Assembly (NCBI RefSeq): GCF_003259315.1
Contig: NZ_QLLT01000015.1
Coordinates: forward strand, 1-64,000
Direction of reading: 5' to 3'
DNA: 64,000 nucleotides
Source of the DNA: Kitasatospora sp. SolWspMP-SS2h
GTDB lineage: Bacteria; Actinomycetota; Actinomycetes; Streptomycetales; Streptomycetaceae
Shown: positions 33,447 through 40,894 of the stretch, piece by piece
How the letters are laid out: each line of letters opens with the position of its first letter
Numbering within the stretch: the stretch's first letter is position 1
The notes under the pieces: model-generated
The model's input: only the letters and a program-made list of their open reading frames with translations
What the model was told of the DNA's origin: nothing
Databases searched by the model: none
Program-made: the position numbers and the translations under genes

Positions 33447-33848
33447 ATGAAGCTGATCAACTTCCTGCTCAACGTGATCTGGCTGTTGTTCTGCGGCCTG
33501 TGGATGGCGATCGGCTACGCGGTCGCCGGGATCGTCTGCTTCGTCCTGATCGTCACGATCCCGTTCGGCGTCGCGTCCTTCCGCCTCGCGGGCTTCATGC
33601 TCTGGCCCTTCGGCCGCACCACCGTGGTCCGCGCCGACGCCGGGGCCCCCTCCTGCGTGGGCAACGTGATCTGGCTGGTGTTCGCGGGCTGGTGGCTGGC
33701 GCTCGGGCACATCGTCACCAGCATCCCGCTGTTCCTGTCGATCATCGGCATCCCGTTCGGCTGGGCCAACCTCAAGATGGTCCCGGTCTCGCTGACCCCG
33801 CTCGGCCGCGACATCGTCTCCACCGACCAGGGCTTCGGCGCCCGCTGA
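33447..33848 (+). CDS. YccF-domain inner membrane protein
   Basis: A 133-residue protein with two copies of the YccF domain: LLNVIWLLFCGLWMAIGY...TIPFGVASFRLAGFMLWPFG (about 7-60) and GNVIWLVFAGWWLALGHI..IIGIPFGWANLKMVPVSLTPLGR (about 71-120). Four hydrophobic segments are predicted. The I-G-I-P-F-G and T-I-P-F-G motifs are the family marks. ATG at 33447 comes only one base after GGAGG, so translation initiation may be weak, or an upstream GTG at 33429 may be used. Function unknown. Confidence 0.9.
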   Translation: MKLINFLLNVIWLLFCGLWMAIGYAVAGIVCFVLIVTIPFGVASFRLAGFMLWPFGRTTVVRADAGAPSCVGNVIWLVFAGWWLALGHIVTSIPLFLSIIGIPFGWANLKMVPVSLTPLGRDIVSTDQGFGAR

Positions 33849-33997
33849 CCGCGCTCCGCCGAGCGCGCCCCGCCGGTCGGGCCGCGCCGGCTCGGCCCCG
33901 CCGACCGGGCTCCGTCCGGTCGGAAAGGGTTCGCGTCCCGGTGCCCGGCGGGGTAGAACCGTCCGGTCGGAGCAGGGCGGCGGACGAGGAGCGGCAC

Positions 33998-34783
33998 GTG
34001 GCGGACGGCGAGAACGCGCCGGGCGAGATCATGGCGGGCGGGGTCAACCGGATCGAGCGCCGGGGCGACCGGGTGCTGCGGCCGACCGGGCCGTGGTCAC
34101 CGGCCGTGCACGGGCTGCTGGCGCACCTGCGGGCGGCCGGGTTCACGGCGGGGCCGCGGTTCCACGGCATCGCCGAGGACGGGCGGGAGGTCCTGGACTT
34201 CCTGCCCGGCGAGGTGCCGAACTACCCGGCCACCCCGGCCTCCGCCTCCCGCACCGCGCTGCTCGACGCCGCCCGGCTGCTGCGGCGGTACCACGACGCC
34301 ACGGCGGGCTACCGCGCCGAGGGCTGGATGCTGCCCGCCCGGGAGCCGGTCGAGGTGGTCTGCCACGGCGACTACGCCCCGCACAACTGCGTGCTGGACG
34401 GCGAACGGGTGGTCGGCGTCATCGACTTCGACACCGCCCACCCCGGCCCCCGGCTGTGGGACGTCGCCCACGCGGTCTACCGCTGGGCGCCCACCACCGC
34501 GCCCGGCAACGCCGACGGCTTCGGCACCCCGGGCGAACAGGCCCGCCGGGTAAGGGAGTTCTGCGACGCGTACGGCCTCGGCCGGGCCGACCGGGCGGGC
34601 CTGGTGGACGCGGTCGAGGCCCGGCTGCACGCCCTGGTGGCGCACATGCGGGCCGAAGCCGCCGCCGGGAGCGCCGCGTTCGCCGCGCACCTGGCCGACG
34701 GGCACCACCTGATGTACCTCTCCGACGCCGCGTACGTGGTGCGCGAGCGCGCCCGCTTCGAGGACCTGCTCCTGGCGGAGTGA
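33998..34783 (+). CDS. Aminoglycoside phosphotransferase (APH) family kinase
   Basis: A 261-residue small-molecule kinase of the APH/choline kinase fold. It has an N-lobe (about 15-75), the catalytic loop H-G-D-Y-A-P-H-N-C-V-L (about 125-135) and the metal motif V-I-D-F-D (about 146-150). It resembles 'phosphotransferase' proteins common in actinomycetes; nothing shows that it acts on aminoglycosides. GTG at 33998 with GAGGAG upstream gives MADGENAPGEIMAGGVNRIE. It converges on mug. Substrate unknown. Confidence 0.85.
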   Translation: MADGENAPGEIMAGGVNRIERRGDRVLRPTGPWSPAVHGLLAHLRAAGFTAGPRFHGIAEDGREVLDFLPGEVPNYPATPASASRTALLDAARLLRRYHDATAGYRAEGWMLPAREPVEVVCHGDYAPHNCVLDGERVVGVIDFDTAHPGPRLWDVAHAVYRWAPTTAPGNADGFGTPGEQARRVREFCDAYGLGRADRAGLVDAVEARLHALVAHMRAEAAAGSAAFAAHLADGHHLMYLSDAAYVVRERARFEDLLLAE

Positions 34784-34807
34784 CGGGGACCGGCCCGGCG
34801 GCCGGCC

Positions 34808-34855
34808 CGCCCGTTCACCCGCCCGTTCACCCGTCCGTTCGCCCGATCACCCGTC
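34808..34855. repeat. CCCGTTCACCCG-type imperfect repeats
   Basis: About four degenerate copies of a 12-base unit lie between the convergent APH and mug genes, running into the mug stop. No hairpin; probably slippage. Confidence 0.6.
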
Positions 34856-35443
34856 GGTCCGCTCCAGGTGCTCGCGCAGGGCCCGGAACTCGGCCGCGAT
34901 CCCGTCCAGCGTGTAGTGCGCGTTCAGCCCGCTCGGGTTCGGCAGCAGCCACACCTCGGTGTCGCCGATCGGCTCCGGCTGCGGCCCGACCGCCGCCCGC
35001 GGCCGGCCGAACGCCGCCCGGTACGCCCCGATCCCGAGCACCGCCAGCGCGCGCGGGCGCAGCCGCCGCACCCGGACCTCCAGGTCCCGTCCGCCCGCCA
35101 GGTACTCCTCGGCGGTCAGCTCGGCCGCCTTCGCGGTGGTCCGGGCCACCACGTTGGTGATCCCCAGCCCGAGCCCGAGCAGCTCCTGCTGCTCGTCCGG
35201 CCGCAGCTGCCGGGGGGTGAAGCCGGAGCGGTGCAGGGCGGGCCAGAACCGGTTGCCCGGCCGGGCGAAGTGCCGGCCGGTGGCGCCCGACCACAGACCG
35301 GGGTTGATCCCGCAGAACAGCACCCGCAGGCCGGGCGCGGCCACGTCCTCGATGCTGGTGTCCTGGGCGGCGGCGAGCTGTTCGGGCGTGGGCTTGGCGC
35401 CGTTGGCCGGGCGCTGCGGCGGAGTACGGGTCACCCCGCCCAC
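34847..35443 (-). CDS. mug: G/U mismatch-specific DNA glycosylase Mug
   Basis: A 198-residue uracil-DNA glycosylase of the Mug/TDG family that removes uracil or thymine mispaired with guanine. The active-site motif is C-G-I-N-P-G-L-W-S (about residues 43-51), with the catalytic Asn, and the second motif is L-L-P-N-P-S-G-L-N-A-H-Y near residue 170. A 30-residue disordered N-terminal tail precedes the domain. Such enzymes matter in high-GC genomes, where cytosine deamination is frequent. ATG start with no close neighbour upstream. Confidence 0.93.
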   Translation of the reverse strand: MGGVTRTPPQRPANGAKPTPEQLAAAQDTSIEDVAAPGLRVLFCGINPGLWSGATGRHFARPGNRFWPALHRSGFTPRQLRPDEQQELLGLGLGITNVVARTTAKAAELTAEEYLAGGRDLEVRVRRLRPRALAVLGIGAYRAAFGRPRAAVGPQPEPIGDTEVWLLPNPSGLNAHYTLDGIAAEFRALREHLERTDG

Positions 35444-35623
35444 TCTGCCGTACCGGCGGGCGCGCGCACCTCGCCGAGCGCCCGCGAACGGTTTTCGGAA
35501 CCGACCTCCGGGAAGGGCGTTCCGGCAGGTCGGGGCCGATGCGGCCGAGGTTCGGCATATCGGATGGATAGTCAGTTCGATTGTTTTCCTGACCTGATGA
35601 CTTCTCTGGCGGAGAATGGGGCG

Positions 35624-36061
35624 GTGTCATACGAACTGAACGCGCTGGTCGCCACCGCGGAACTGATCGCGGTGGTCGCGGCCGAAGTCCCGCTCGCGCG
35701 CAGCGCGCCCCTGCCGCACGGCCTCGCGCTGGTGCCGATGACCGACGAACTCCACGACGCCCTCCAACACCCTTCCAACGCACCGGACTTCGGCTTCAAG
35801 CGGTTCCCCTCAGGATTCGCCCTGCGGATCGCCGGCTGGTCCAAGTCCGCCCCGATCGCCTACGCCGAGATCGACGAGGAGCACCCCGCCGGACGCCGCG
35901 CCGCGCTCTGGTACGACGGCCGGATCACCCTCGGCCCGCTCGCCCCCGCCGACGGCGCCCCGCTCGACCGCGTCCTGCGCGCCCTCGGCGCCACCGACAC
36001 CACCGCCCCGGCGATCACCGCGGCCCTCGACACCCACCGCCGCCGCCCCGCCGAGGACTGA
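35624..36061 (+). CDS. Conserved actinomycete protein of unknown function
   Basis: A 145-residue protein with no domain I can name. The start is V-S-Y-E-L-N-A-L-V-A-T-A-E-L and the middle has G-F-A-L-R-I-A-G-W-S-K-S-A-P-I-A-Y-A-E-I and A-A-L-W-Y-D-G-R-I-T-L-G-P, an alpha/beta pattern. Third-position G/C use is normal for a real gene. I took the GTG at 35624, preceded by GGAGA; an earlier in-frame ATG at 35563-35565 would add about 20 residues of less typical sequence. Between mug (divergent) and yajQ (convergent). Confidence 0.75.
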   Translation: MSYELNALVATAELIAVVAAEVPLARSAPLPHGLALVPMTDELHDALQHPSNAPDFGFKRFPSGFALRIAGWSKSAPIAYAEIDEEHPAGRRAALWYDGRITLGPLAPADGAPLDRVLRALGATDTTAPAITAALDTHRRRPAED

Positions 36062-36162
36062 CCCGGCCCCGCCCGACGCCTCCTGCGCGCACCGCGAACG
36101 CCAGGAGGGCGCACCGTCCCCGGTACGCCCTCCCTGGTGGCCCGTCCCGCCGCTCGGCAGGT

Positions 36163-36651
36163 TCAGCGGTAGTTGACGAACTGGATCGCGAACTCCAGGT
36201 CCTTGCCCTTGAGCAGCGTCTGCACGGTCTGCAGGTCGTCCCGCGACTTCGAGCTGACCCGCAGCTCGTCGCCCTGGACCTGCGCCTTGACGCCCTTCGG
36301 GCCCTCGTCGCGGATGATCTTCGCCACCTTCTTGGCGTCCTCGGTGGTGATGCCTTCCTTCACGTCGGCGAAAATCTTGTACTCCTTGCCGGACAGCTGC
36401 GGCTCCGCCGCGTCCAGCGCCTTCAGCGACAGCCCGCGCTTGACGAACTTGGTCTGCAGCACGTCCAGGATCGCCCGGACCCGCTCCTCGCCGTTGGCCT
36501 TCATCTCGATCTTCTCGCCGGACCGCTTGATCTCGGCGCCCACGTTCTTGAAGTCGAACCGGGTGGCGATCTCGCGGGAGGTCTGGTTGATCGCGTTGTC
36601 GACCTCCTGCCACTCGACCTTCGAGACGATGTCGAAACTGGAGTCGGCCAT
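36163..36651 (-). CDS. YajQ family nucleotide-binding protein
   Basis: A 162-residue protein of the YajQ (UPF0234) family: MADSSFDIVSKVEWQEVDNA, RFDFKNVGAEIKRS, RVRAILDVLQTKFVKRGLS and the ending L-Q-T-V-Q-T-L-L-K-G-K-D-L-E-F-A-I-Q-F-V-N-Y-R. Family members bind nucleotides, cyclic di-GMP in Xanthomonas, and RNA; the role in actinomycetes is unclear. Length is exact for the family. The ATG at 36649-36651 has a GGAGAC upstream. tRNA-Tyr is divergent, 214 bases away. Confidence 0.94.
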   Translation of the reverse strand: MADSSFDIVSKVEWQEVDNAINQTSREIATRFDFKNVGAEIKRSGEKIEMKANGEERVRAILDVLQTKFVKRGLSLKALDAAEPQLSGKEYKIFADVKEGITTEDAKKVAKIIRDEGPKGVKAQVQGDELRVSSKSRDDLQTVQTLLKGKDLEFAIQFVNYR

Positions 36652-36865
36652 GGGTGTTGGTCTCCTTGCACTACAGGCTGCACGGTCACGCCACCCGCCA
36701 CCGGCGGGCGACGCCCCAGCCTATCCAGCGCCCCGCGCCCCCGCCCGCACCAGCCGCGCGCCGACCTTGATCGCGACGTGACGGAACCGAGTGGCGGACC
36801 ACCCCCCACCATCGGGTATCGTTTACGACGTCGAACGGGGCACCACCCCGCAAGACACCATCCCT

Positions 36866-36946
36866 GGCTGGTTGCCCGAGCGGCCAAAGGGAGCAGACTG
36901 TAAATCTGTCGCGCAAGCTACGCAGGTTCGAACCCTGCACCAGCCA
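36866..36946 (+). tRNA. tRNA-Tyr (GTA)
   Basis: An 81-base class II tRNA with a long variable arm. The acceptor stem GGCTGGT pairs with ACCAGCC, the anticodon loop CTGTAAA places GTA at 34-36, and the T arm contains GGTTCGAACC. The 3' CCA is not fully encoded. A terminator hairpin follows directly. Confidence 0.95.
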
Positions 36947-36958
36947 CCGGATAGTGGA

Positions 36959-36996
36959 GAAGCCCCCGGGCTGCGGAGACGCAGCCCGGGGGCTTC
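36959..36996 (+). terminator. Terminator after tRNA-Tyr
   Basis: A perfect 17-bp stem (36959-36975 with 36980-36996), GAGA tetraloop, and TTCG/TTG after it. It also ends near the stop of the convergent amidohydrolase-like gene. Confidence 0.85.
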
Positions 36997-37055
36997 TTCG
37001 TTGTCCAGGGGGCCCGGCGCTCGCTGTCCGGGGTCCGGGCGGGAGGCCCGGCGGG

Positions 37056-38309
37056 TCAGCCCGGGTGGTTCTGGCGGGGGAGGGCGAGGGTGACGGTGTC
37101 GGCGAACTCGCGGACGGCGCTGGTGCGGGAGACGATGCGGCCGCAGTGGACGACCAGGCGGGAGTGGCCGGCGGTGAGGGCGCCGGCCAGGTCGTCGCCG
37201 CGGACGGCGAGGAGTTCGGCGGGGAAGCCGGCCTCGACCCGGACGGGGGGGAGGCCGAGGGTGGTGCGGGCCTGGGCGGAGACGGCGTCGTAGGCGGCTT
37301 CGGGGGAGAGGGCGCCGCTCGCGGTGAGGAGGCGGGCGGCGTCCAGCGGGTCGGCCCGGCCGACCGGGTTGGAGGTGTCGCGCAGGGCTCCGGCACCGGC
37401 CGTGAGGGCGACCCGGGCCTGGGACAACTCCCGGACCAGCGACGGGCGCAGGCCGGTCGGCGGGTCGTCGAGGCCGGTGCAGCCGCCGTTCTGCGGCAGG
37501 CAGACCACCCGGACGCCGGCGCCGGCCAGCAGGCCCGCGCCGCCGGGCGGCAGCGCGCTGCACGGGCCGAGCGTGACCCGGGGCAGGTGGGGGGCCAGCG
37601 CGGCGACCAGTCGGGCGAGTTGGGCCGGGTCGGCGGCGGCGGTGTGCAGGTCGACCGGGCAGTCCGCCTCGGCCGCGGCCTCCAGCAGGACCCGGGCGTA
37701 GCCGACCGGGTCCGGGTCGAGGTCGGGGCAGCCGCCCGCCGCGTCCGCGCCGAGCTTGAGGGCGTCCCGGAGCAGGGCCCGCCCGTCCGCCCCGGCCCGG
37801 CCGGTGAGCAGCCGGGGCATCGCCACCGCCTGGAGCTCGGCCAGCCCGCGCAGCGACTGGCGCGCGGTCAGCACGGCCTCCAGCCGGCGCAGCCCGTGCC
37901 CGCCGCCGATCCGGACGTGGGTGCGCTGGGCGGTGGCCCCGTAGCCGAGCGAGGTGAGCGCGGACTCGGTGGTCCGGCGGACCAGGTCGGCCGGGCCGTC
38001 CCCGGCCGGTTCGGGCGGCCCGGCGTGGAACGCGCTGTCGTAGTGTCCGTGCGGCTCGGCGGGGGCGGGCAGCAGCAGGTAGCCGGACAGGTCGATCCGG
38101 GCGCCGGTGGTGACCGTCGGCTGCCCGGGCATCGCGGGCAGCGGTCCGAGGCCGCCGGTCGCGCCGACCTCCTGGATCCGGTCCCCGCTGATCCGGACGT
38201 CCACCACTCGCCCGTCCGGCAGCCGGGCCCCGGCGAGTAGCAGGACCGGCCCGTGCCCGAGCGGGTTGGCGGACGGGGGCGGCTGGGGTTCCTCGCCCTG
38301 TTCGCTCAT
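37056..38309 (-). CDS. Amidohydrolase / cytosine deaminase-like protein lacking metal ligands
   Basis: A 417-residue amidohydrolase-fold protein nearest to the CodA/AtzB group. The HxH motif is kept (EPHGHYDS, H87 and H89) as is the strand-5 His (H222 in VDLHTAAAD). The strand-6 His is replaced (VTLGPCSALP where relatives have SHA/GHC), and the strand-8 Asp is replaced (AGAGALRD where relatives have GSDNIRD, about residues 304-311). It is therefore probably not a normal two-step deaminase, unless it uses other ligands. The flanking motifs THVRIGG and LTASGALSPEAAYDAVSAQA remain. ATG start; first Pro-rich 20 residues look disordered. Role unknown. Confidence 0.82.
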   Translation of the reverse strand: MSEQGEEPQPPPSANPLGHGPVLLLAGARLPDGRVVDVRISGDRIQEVGATGGLGPLPAMPGQPTVTTGARIDLSGYLLLPAPAEPHGHYDSAFHAGPPEPAGDGPADLVRRTTESALTSLGYGATAQRTHVRIGGGHGLRRLEAVLTARQSLRGLAELQAVAMPRLLTGRAGADGRALLRDALKLGADAAGGCPDLDPDPVGYARVLLEAAAEADCPVDLHTAAADPAQLARLVAALAPHLPRVTLGPCSALPPGGAGLLAGAGVRVVCLPQNGGCTGLDDPPTGLRPSLVRELSQARVALTAGAGALRDTSNPVGRADPLDAARLLTASGALSPEAAYDAVSAQARTTLGLPPVRVEAGFPAELLAVRGDDLAGALTAGHSRLVVHCGRIVSRTSAVREFADTVTLALPRQNHPG

Positions 38310-38638
38310 CGGCCCGCTCCTCCAGTCCCGTTGACCGCCCGGCGGCCTCGGGGGCCCGGTGCGGGGCGGCCGACCCGCGGCGCACCCGTGCGGCCGCGAG
38401 GGGCCACGTGAGAGATCACTGACGGTCGAGCCTAGGCCGGACCCGGCGGGGACCGGTGGATGCGGGCCGCCCTGACGTGTCGGGACGTGTCGGGGCGGGC
38501 CGGGCGGGTCCCGGTTGCGGCGGAGGTCGAACGGGTGTCGGGTGACGGCCCGTCAGTGCGGGCCCGCCGACCTGCGGAGATCCACCGCGGATACGGATTT
38601 CACCTCTGGCCCGGAACCGTGTAATCTCTTCCTCGTTC
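38310..38638. other. Gap upstream of tRNA-Thr
   Basis: A 329-base region between the divergent amidohydrolase-like gene and tRNA-Thr. It holds the tRNA promoter (38599-38627) at its right end. The rest is GC-rich with short GTGTCGGGACGTGTCGG-like repeats around 38475-38500. No gene seen. Confidence 0.5.
38599..38627 (+). promoter_or_regulatory. Promoter of tRNA-Thr
   Basis: TTCACC (38599-38604) and TAATCT (38622-38627) are separated by 17 bases, with the -10 box ending 11 bases before the mature tRNA. Spacing and boxes fit the housekeeping sigma factor. Likely drives tRNA-Thr, tRNA-Met and possibly rpmG. Confidence 0.6.
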
Positions 38639-38711
38639 GCCCCTATAGCTCAGTCGGTAGAGCGTCTCCATGGTAAGGAGAAGGTCTGCGGTTCGATTCC
38701 GCATGGGGGCT
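38639..38711 (+). tRNA. tRNA-Thr (GGT)
   Basis: A 73-base tRNA: acceptor GCCCCTA pairs with TGGGGGC, the anticodon stem TCTCC/GGAGA encloses ATGGTAA with GGT at 34-36, T arm GCGGTTCGATTCCGC. CCA is not encoded. Confidence 0.96.
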
Positions 38712-38753
38712 CTGGTGAGAAGCTCCCCGCTCCGGCGGGGTTCCGATCATCAA

Positions 38754-38826
38754 AGCGGTGTAGCTCAGTTGGTAGAGCAAGCGGCTCATAATCGCTGTGT
38801 CACCGGTTCAAGTCCGGTCACCGCTA
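38754..38826 (+). tRNA. tRNA-Met (CAT), elongator type
   Basis: A 73-base tRNA: acceptor AGCGGTG pairs with CACCGCT, anticodon loop CTCATAA places CAT at 34-36, T arm CCGGTTCAAGTCCGG. The paired first base pair (A-T) marks an elongator rather than initiator. It lies 42 bases after tRNA-Thr and 82 before rpmG, a conserved arrangement. Confidence 0.95.
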
Positions 38827-38908
38827 CTCCGCGTAGTCGATCGGGGGGTCACTCCCGATCGGCTACTCTTGTCTGTGTTCTTATTCGTTGTCCCAGGAAG
38901 GCACTCCC

Positions 38909-39073
38909 GTGGCTGCCACCGACGTCCGCCCGAAGATCACGCTGGCCTGCGTGGAGTGCAAGGAGCGGAACTACATCACCAAGAAGAACCGGCGCAACGA
39001 CCCGGACCGTCTTGAGATGAAGAAGCACTGCCCGCGTTGCAACTCTCACACGGCGCACCGCGAGACCCGCTGA
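38909..39073 (+). CDS. rpmG: 50S ribosomal protein L33
   Basis: A 54-residue L33 of the zinc-binding C+ type: two CxxC pairs, CVEC (about 14-17) and CPRC (about 41-44), and the family core RNYITKKNRRNDPDRLEMKK. GTG start with AGGAAGG upstream. It follows tRNA-Met and ends at a clear terminator. Other L33 copies without the cysteines often exist in streptomycetes as zinc-free spares; this one is the zinc form. Confidence 0.96.
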   Translation: MAATDVRPKITLACVECKERNYITKKNRRNDPDRLEMKKHCPRCNSHTAHRETR

Positions 39074-39082
39074 CTTTGCCTC

Positions 39083-39123
39083 GACTCCAGGCCGCACCCC
39101 ACCACGGGGAGCGGCCTGGAGTC
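39083..39123 (+). terminator. Terminator after rpmG
   Basis: A 13-bp perfect stem (39083-39095 with 39111-39123) extended by four C-G pairs across one mismatch, followed by ATTTCT. Begins ten bases after the stop. Confidence 0.85.
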
Positions 39124-39126
39124 ATT

Positions 39127-39201
39127 TCTGCATGCCCGGCACGTCCCGCGTGCCCGGCGTGCCCCGCACCTCCCGCGTGCCCCGCACGCCCCGCATGAAC
39201 C
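39127..39201. repeat. Degenerate CCCGCGTGCCC-type repeats
   Basis: Six or so imperfect copies of a GTGCCCCGCAC/GTCCCGCGTGCC unit lie between the rpmG terminator and the first MaoC gene. An in-frame extension of that gene through this stretch would read Pro/Arg-rich, so I left it out of the coding region. Confidence 0.6.
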
Positions 39202-39242
39202 GGCCGGACGCCGGGCCGGCCGTACGACCAGAGGAGTTGCCC

Positions 39243-39704
39243 ATGCCGCTCGACCCCTCGTTCATCGGGCGGACCTACCCGCCCACCGAACCGTACGAGG
39301 TGGGCCGCGAGAAGATCCGCGAGTTCGCCGCCGCGATCGGTGACGCCAACCCGGCGTACACCGACGCGGAGGCCGCCAAGTCGCTCGGCCACCCGGACGT
39401 GATCGCCCCGCCGACCTTCCCCTTCATGCTGACCTTCCGGGCCGCGGCGCAGGTGGTCAACGACCCCGAACTCGGCCTCGACTACAGCCGGGTCGTGCAC
39501 GGCGACCAGAAGTTCGCCTACACCCGCCCGGTGCGGGCCGGCGACCGGCTCTCGGTCACCGTGACCATCGACGCGATCAAGTCGCTGGCGGGCAACGACG
39601 TGCTGACCGTCCGCGGCGAGGTGGACGACGCCAGCGGCGAGCACGTGGTGACGTCGACCATGACGCTGGTGGCGCGCGCCGCCGACGAAGCCGGGGAGGA
39701 GTGA
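39243..39704 (+). CDS. MaoC-like (R)-hydratase, N-half type (HadA/HadC-like)
   Basis: A 153-residue hot-dog-fold protein of the FAS1-like / MaoC N-terminal group. It has EPYEVGREKIREFAAAIGDANP, YTDAEAAKSLGHPDVIAPPTFPF and YTRPVRAGDRLSVTVTIDAI, as in mycobacterial HadA/HadC, which lack the catalytic His and pair with HadB. The ATG at 39243 follows GAGGAG seven bases upstream. Its stop overlaps the next gene (GTGA), so a 1:1 heterodimeric hydratase is likely. In mycobacteria the pair dehydrates (3R)-hydroxyacyl-ACP; the substrate here is unknown. Confidence 0.88.
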   Translation: MPLDPSFIGRTYPPTEPYEVGREKIREFAAAIGDANPAYTDAEAAKSLGHPDVIAPPTFPFMLTFRAAAQVVNDPELGLDYSRVVHGDQKFAYTRPVRAGDRLSVTVTIDAIKSLAGNDVLTVRGEVDDASGEHVVTSTMTLVARAADEAGEE

Positions 39705-40129
39705 CCGTGGCGGTCCGCTTTGACGAGGTCCAGGTCGGCACCGAACTGCCGGCGCGGTCGTTCCCGGTCACCCGGGCGACGCTGGTGCAGTACGCCGGCG
39801 CCTCCGGGGACTTCAACCCGATCCACTGGAACGAGAAGTTCGCCCTGGAGGTCGGCCTCCCGGACGTGATCGCGCACGGCATGTTCACCATGGCCGAGGC
39901 CGCCCGGGTGGTCACCGACTGGGTCGGCGACCCGGCCGCCGTCGTCGAGTACGGCGTCCGGTTCACCAAGCCCGTGATCGTCCCCGATGACGGCGTCGGC
40001 GCCACCGTCGAGGTCACCGCGAAGGTGGCCGCGCTGCTGGAGGACAACCGGGTCCGGGTCGACCTGGTCGCGACCAGCGCGGGTCAGAAGGTGCTCGGCA
40101 TGGCCCGCGCGGTCGTCCGGCTGGGCTGA
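39701..40129 (+). CDS. MaoC-like (R)-hydratase, catalytic half (HadB-like)
   Basis: A 142-residue hot-dog-fold dehydratase with the R-hydratase signature Y-A-G-A-S-G-D-F-N-P-I-H-W-N-E (about 29-43), including the catalytic Asp and His, followed by AHGMFTMAEAARVV. It is the active partner of the preceding gene, whose stop it overlaps by four bases. Its location directly after rpmG and the partner is the same as that of the mycobacterial hadABC genes, which also sit next to rpmG and the secE region, although those organisms use them for mycolic acids and this one should not make mycolates. Confidence 0.9.
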   Translation: MTVAVRFDEVQVGTELPARSFPVTRATLVQYAGASGDFNPIHWNEKFALEVGLPDVIAHGMFTMAEAARVVTDWVGDPAAVVEYGVRFTKPVIVPDDGVGATVEVTAKVAALLEDNRVRVDLVATSAGQKVLGMARAVVRLG

Positions 40130-40188
40130 GGCGCTCCCGGCAGGGCCTCCGGCGGGCCCTGCCGGTCGGTCCGCGCCCGCCCGCCCGC

Positions 40189-40218
40189 TTGCCAAAGTTA
40201 TTGGCCAATCACTAATCT
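40189..40218 (+). promoter_or_regulatory. Promoter of the TetR gene with operator in the spacer
   Basis: TTGCCA (40189-40194) and TAATCT (40213-40218) are 18 bases apart, and the GTG at 40225 would be about the transcription start, giving a leaderless mRNA. The 16-base operator at 40197-40212 fills the spacer. Confidence 0.6.
40197..40212. promoter_or_regulatory. Operator copy 1 (TetR promoter)
   Basis: GTTATTGGCCAATCAC, an imperfect palindrome around ATTGGCCAAT. The same element (differing at two central bases) lies before the MFS gene at 40859-40874, each flanked by AAA and followed by similar T/G-rich sequence. Probable binding site of the TetR protein encoded here. Confidence 0.7.
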
Positions 40219-40224
40219 GTGGGG

Positions 40225-40812
40225 GTGGCCAGGAACAGCGTCCGGATGTCCGCCGAGGAGCGGCGCGAGAGCGTCGTCCGGGCGGCCATGGTGGAGTTCG
40301 CCCGGGGCGGGTACCGGGGGACGTCCACCGAGGCGATCGCCCGCCGGGTGGGCGTCTCGCAGCCGTACCTGTTCCGGCTCTTCCCCAACAAGCAGGCGAT
40401 CTTCGAGGCCGCGGCCGAGCACTGCATCGAGCAGACCTGGGGGATCTTCGACCGGGCGTCGGAGGGCCTGACGGGGGAGGCGGCGTGCGACGCGATGGGC
40501 GAGGCGTACCTGAACCTGGTCGAGGACCGGGAGCAGGTCATGATGCAGATGCAGATCTACGTCTCGGTGTTCGCGGCGGAGTCGGCCGGTGAGGAGGGCG
40601 TCGGCGAGACGGCCCGCGCGGGCTGGCTCCGGCTGTTCGAGCGGATCCGGGAGCGGATCGGCGACCGGGCGCTGGCCACCGAGTTCATGGCGCACGGGAT
40701 GCTGATCAACACCCTGGTGGCCCTCGGGTACCCGGGGGAGCACCCGATCTGGTCGGGGTTCGAGGAGATCGGCGAGCAGCAGGCCGGGAAACGGGCCGGG
40801 AAGCGGGACTGA
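40225..40812 (+). CDS. TetR family repressor of the adjacent MFS exporter
   Basis: A 195-residue TetR protein. The DNA-binding domain is V-R-M-S-A-E-E-R-R-E-S-V-V-R-A-A, then G-Y-R-G-T-S-T-E-A-I-A-R-R-V-G and V-S-Q-P-Y-L-F-R-L-F-P-N-K (about residues 5-52). The ligand domain carries a Met-rich helix (EQVMMQMQIYVSVF). I chose the GTG at 40225, seven bases from the -10 box; a GTG two codons upstream is also possible. The same 16-base palindrome precedes this gene and the MFS gene, so it likely represses both until a drug or metabolite binds. Confidence 0.92.
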   Translation: MARNSVRMSAEERRESVVRAAMVEFARGGYRGTSTEAIARRVGVSQPYLFRLFPNKQAIFEAAAEHCIEQTWGIFDRASEGLTGEAACDAMGEAYLNLVEDREQVMMQMQIYVSVFAAESAGEEGVGETARAGWLRLFERIRERIGDRALATEFMAHGMLINTLVALGYPGEHPIWSGFEEIGEQQAGKRAGKRD

Positions 40813-40858
40813 GGCGCTCCGTCCGGACGGCGGCGCGCCCTTTTTTCGGCCCACAAAA

Positions 40859-40874
40859 GTTATTGATCAATCAC
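40859..40874. promoter_or_regulatory. Operator copy 2 (MFS promoter)
   Basis: GTTATTGATCAATCAC, the twin of the site at 40197-40212, 21 bases upstream of the MFS GTG. The preceding AAA and following GGGGG are shared with copy 1, so about 30 bases are alike. The -35/-10 boxes here are poor, so the exporter promoter may be weak or need induction. Confidence 0.7.
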
Positions 40875-40894
40875 AACCTTTGGGGGAACCGCAC

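Noticed and set aside
39132..39242. N-terminal extension of the first MaoC gene through the repeats
   Set aside because: The added residues are repeat-encoded Pro/Arg/Thr; the ATG at 39243 has GAGGAG at good spacing and fits the family start.
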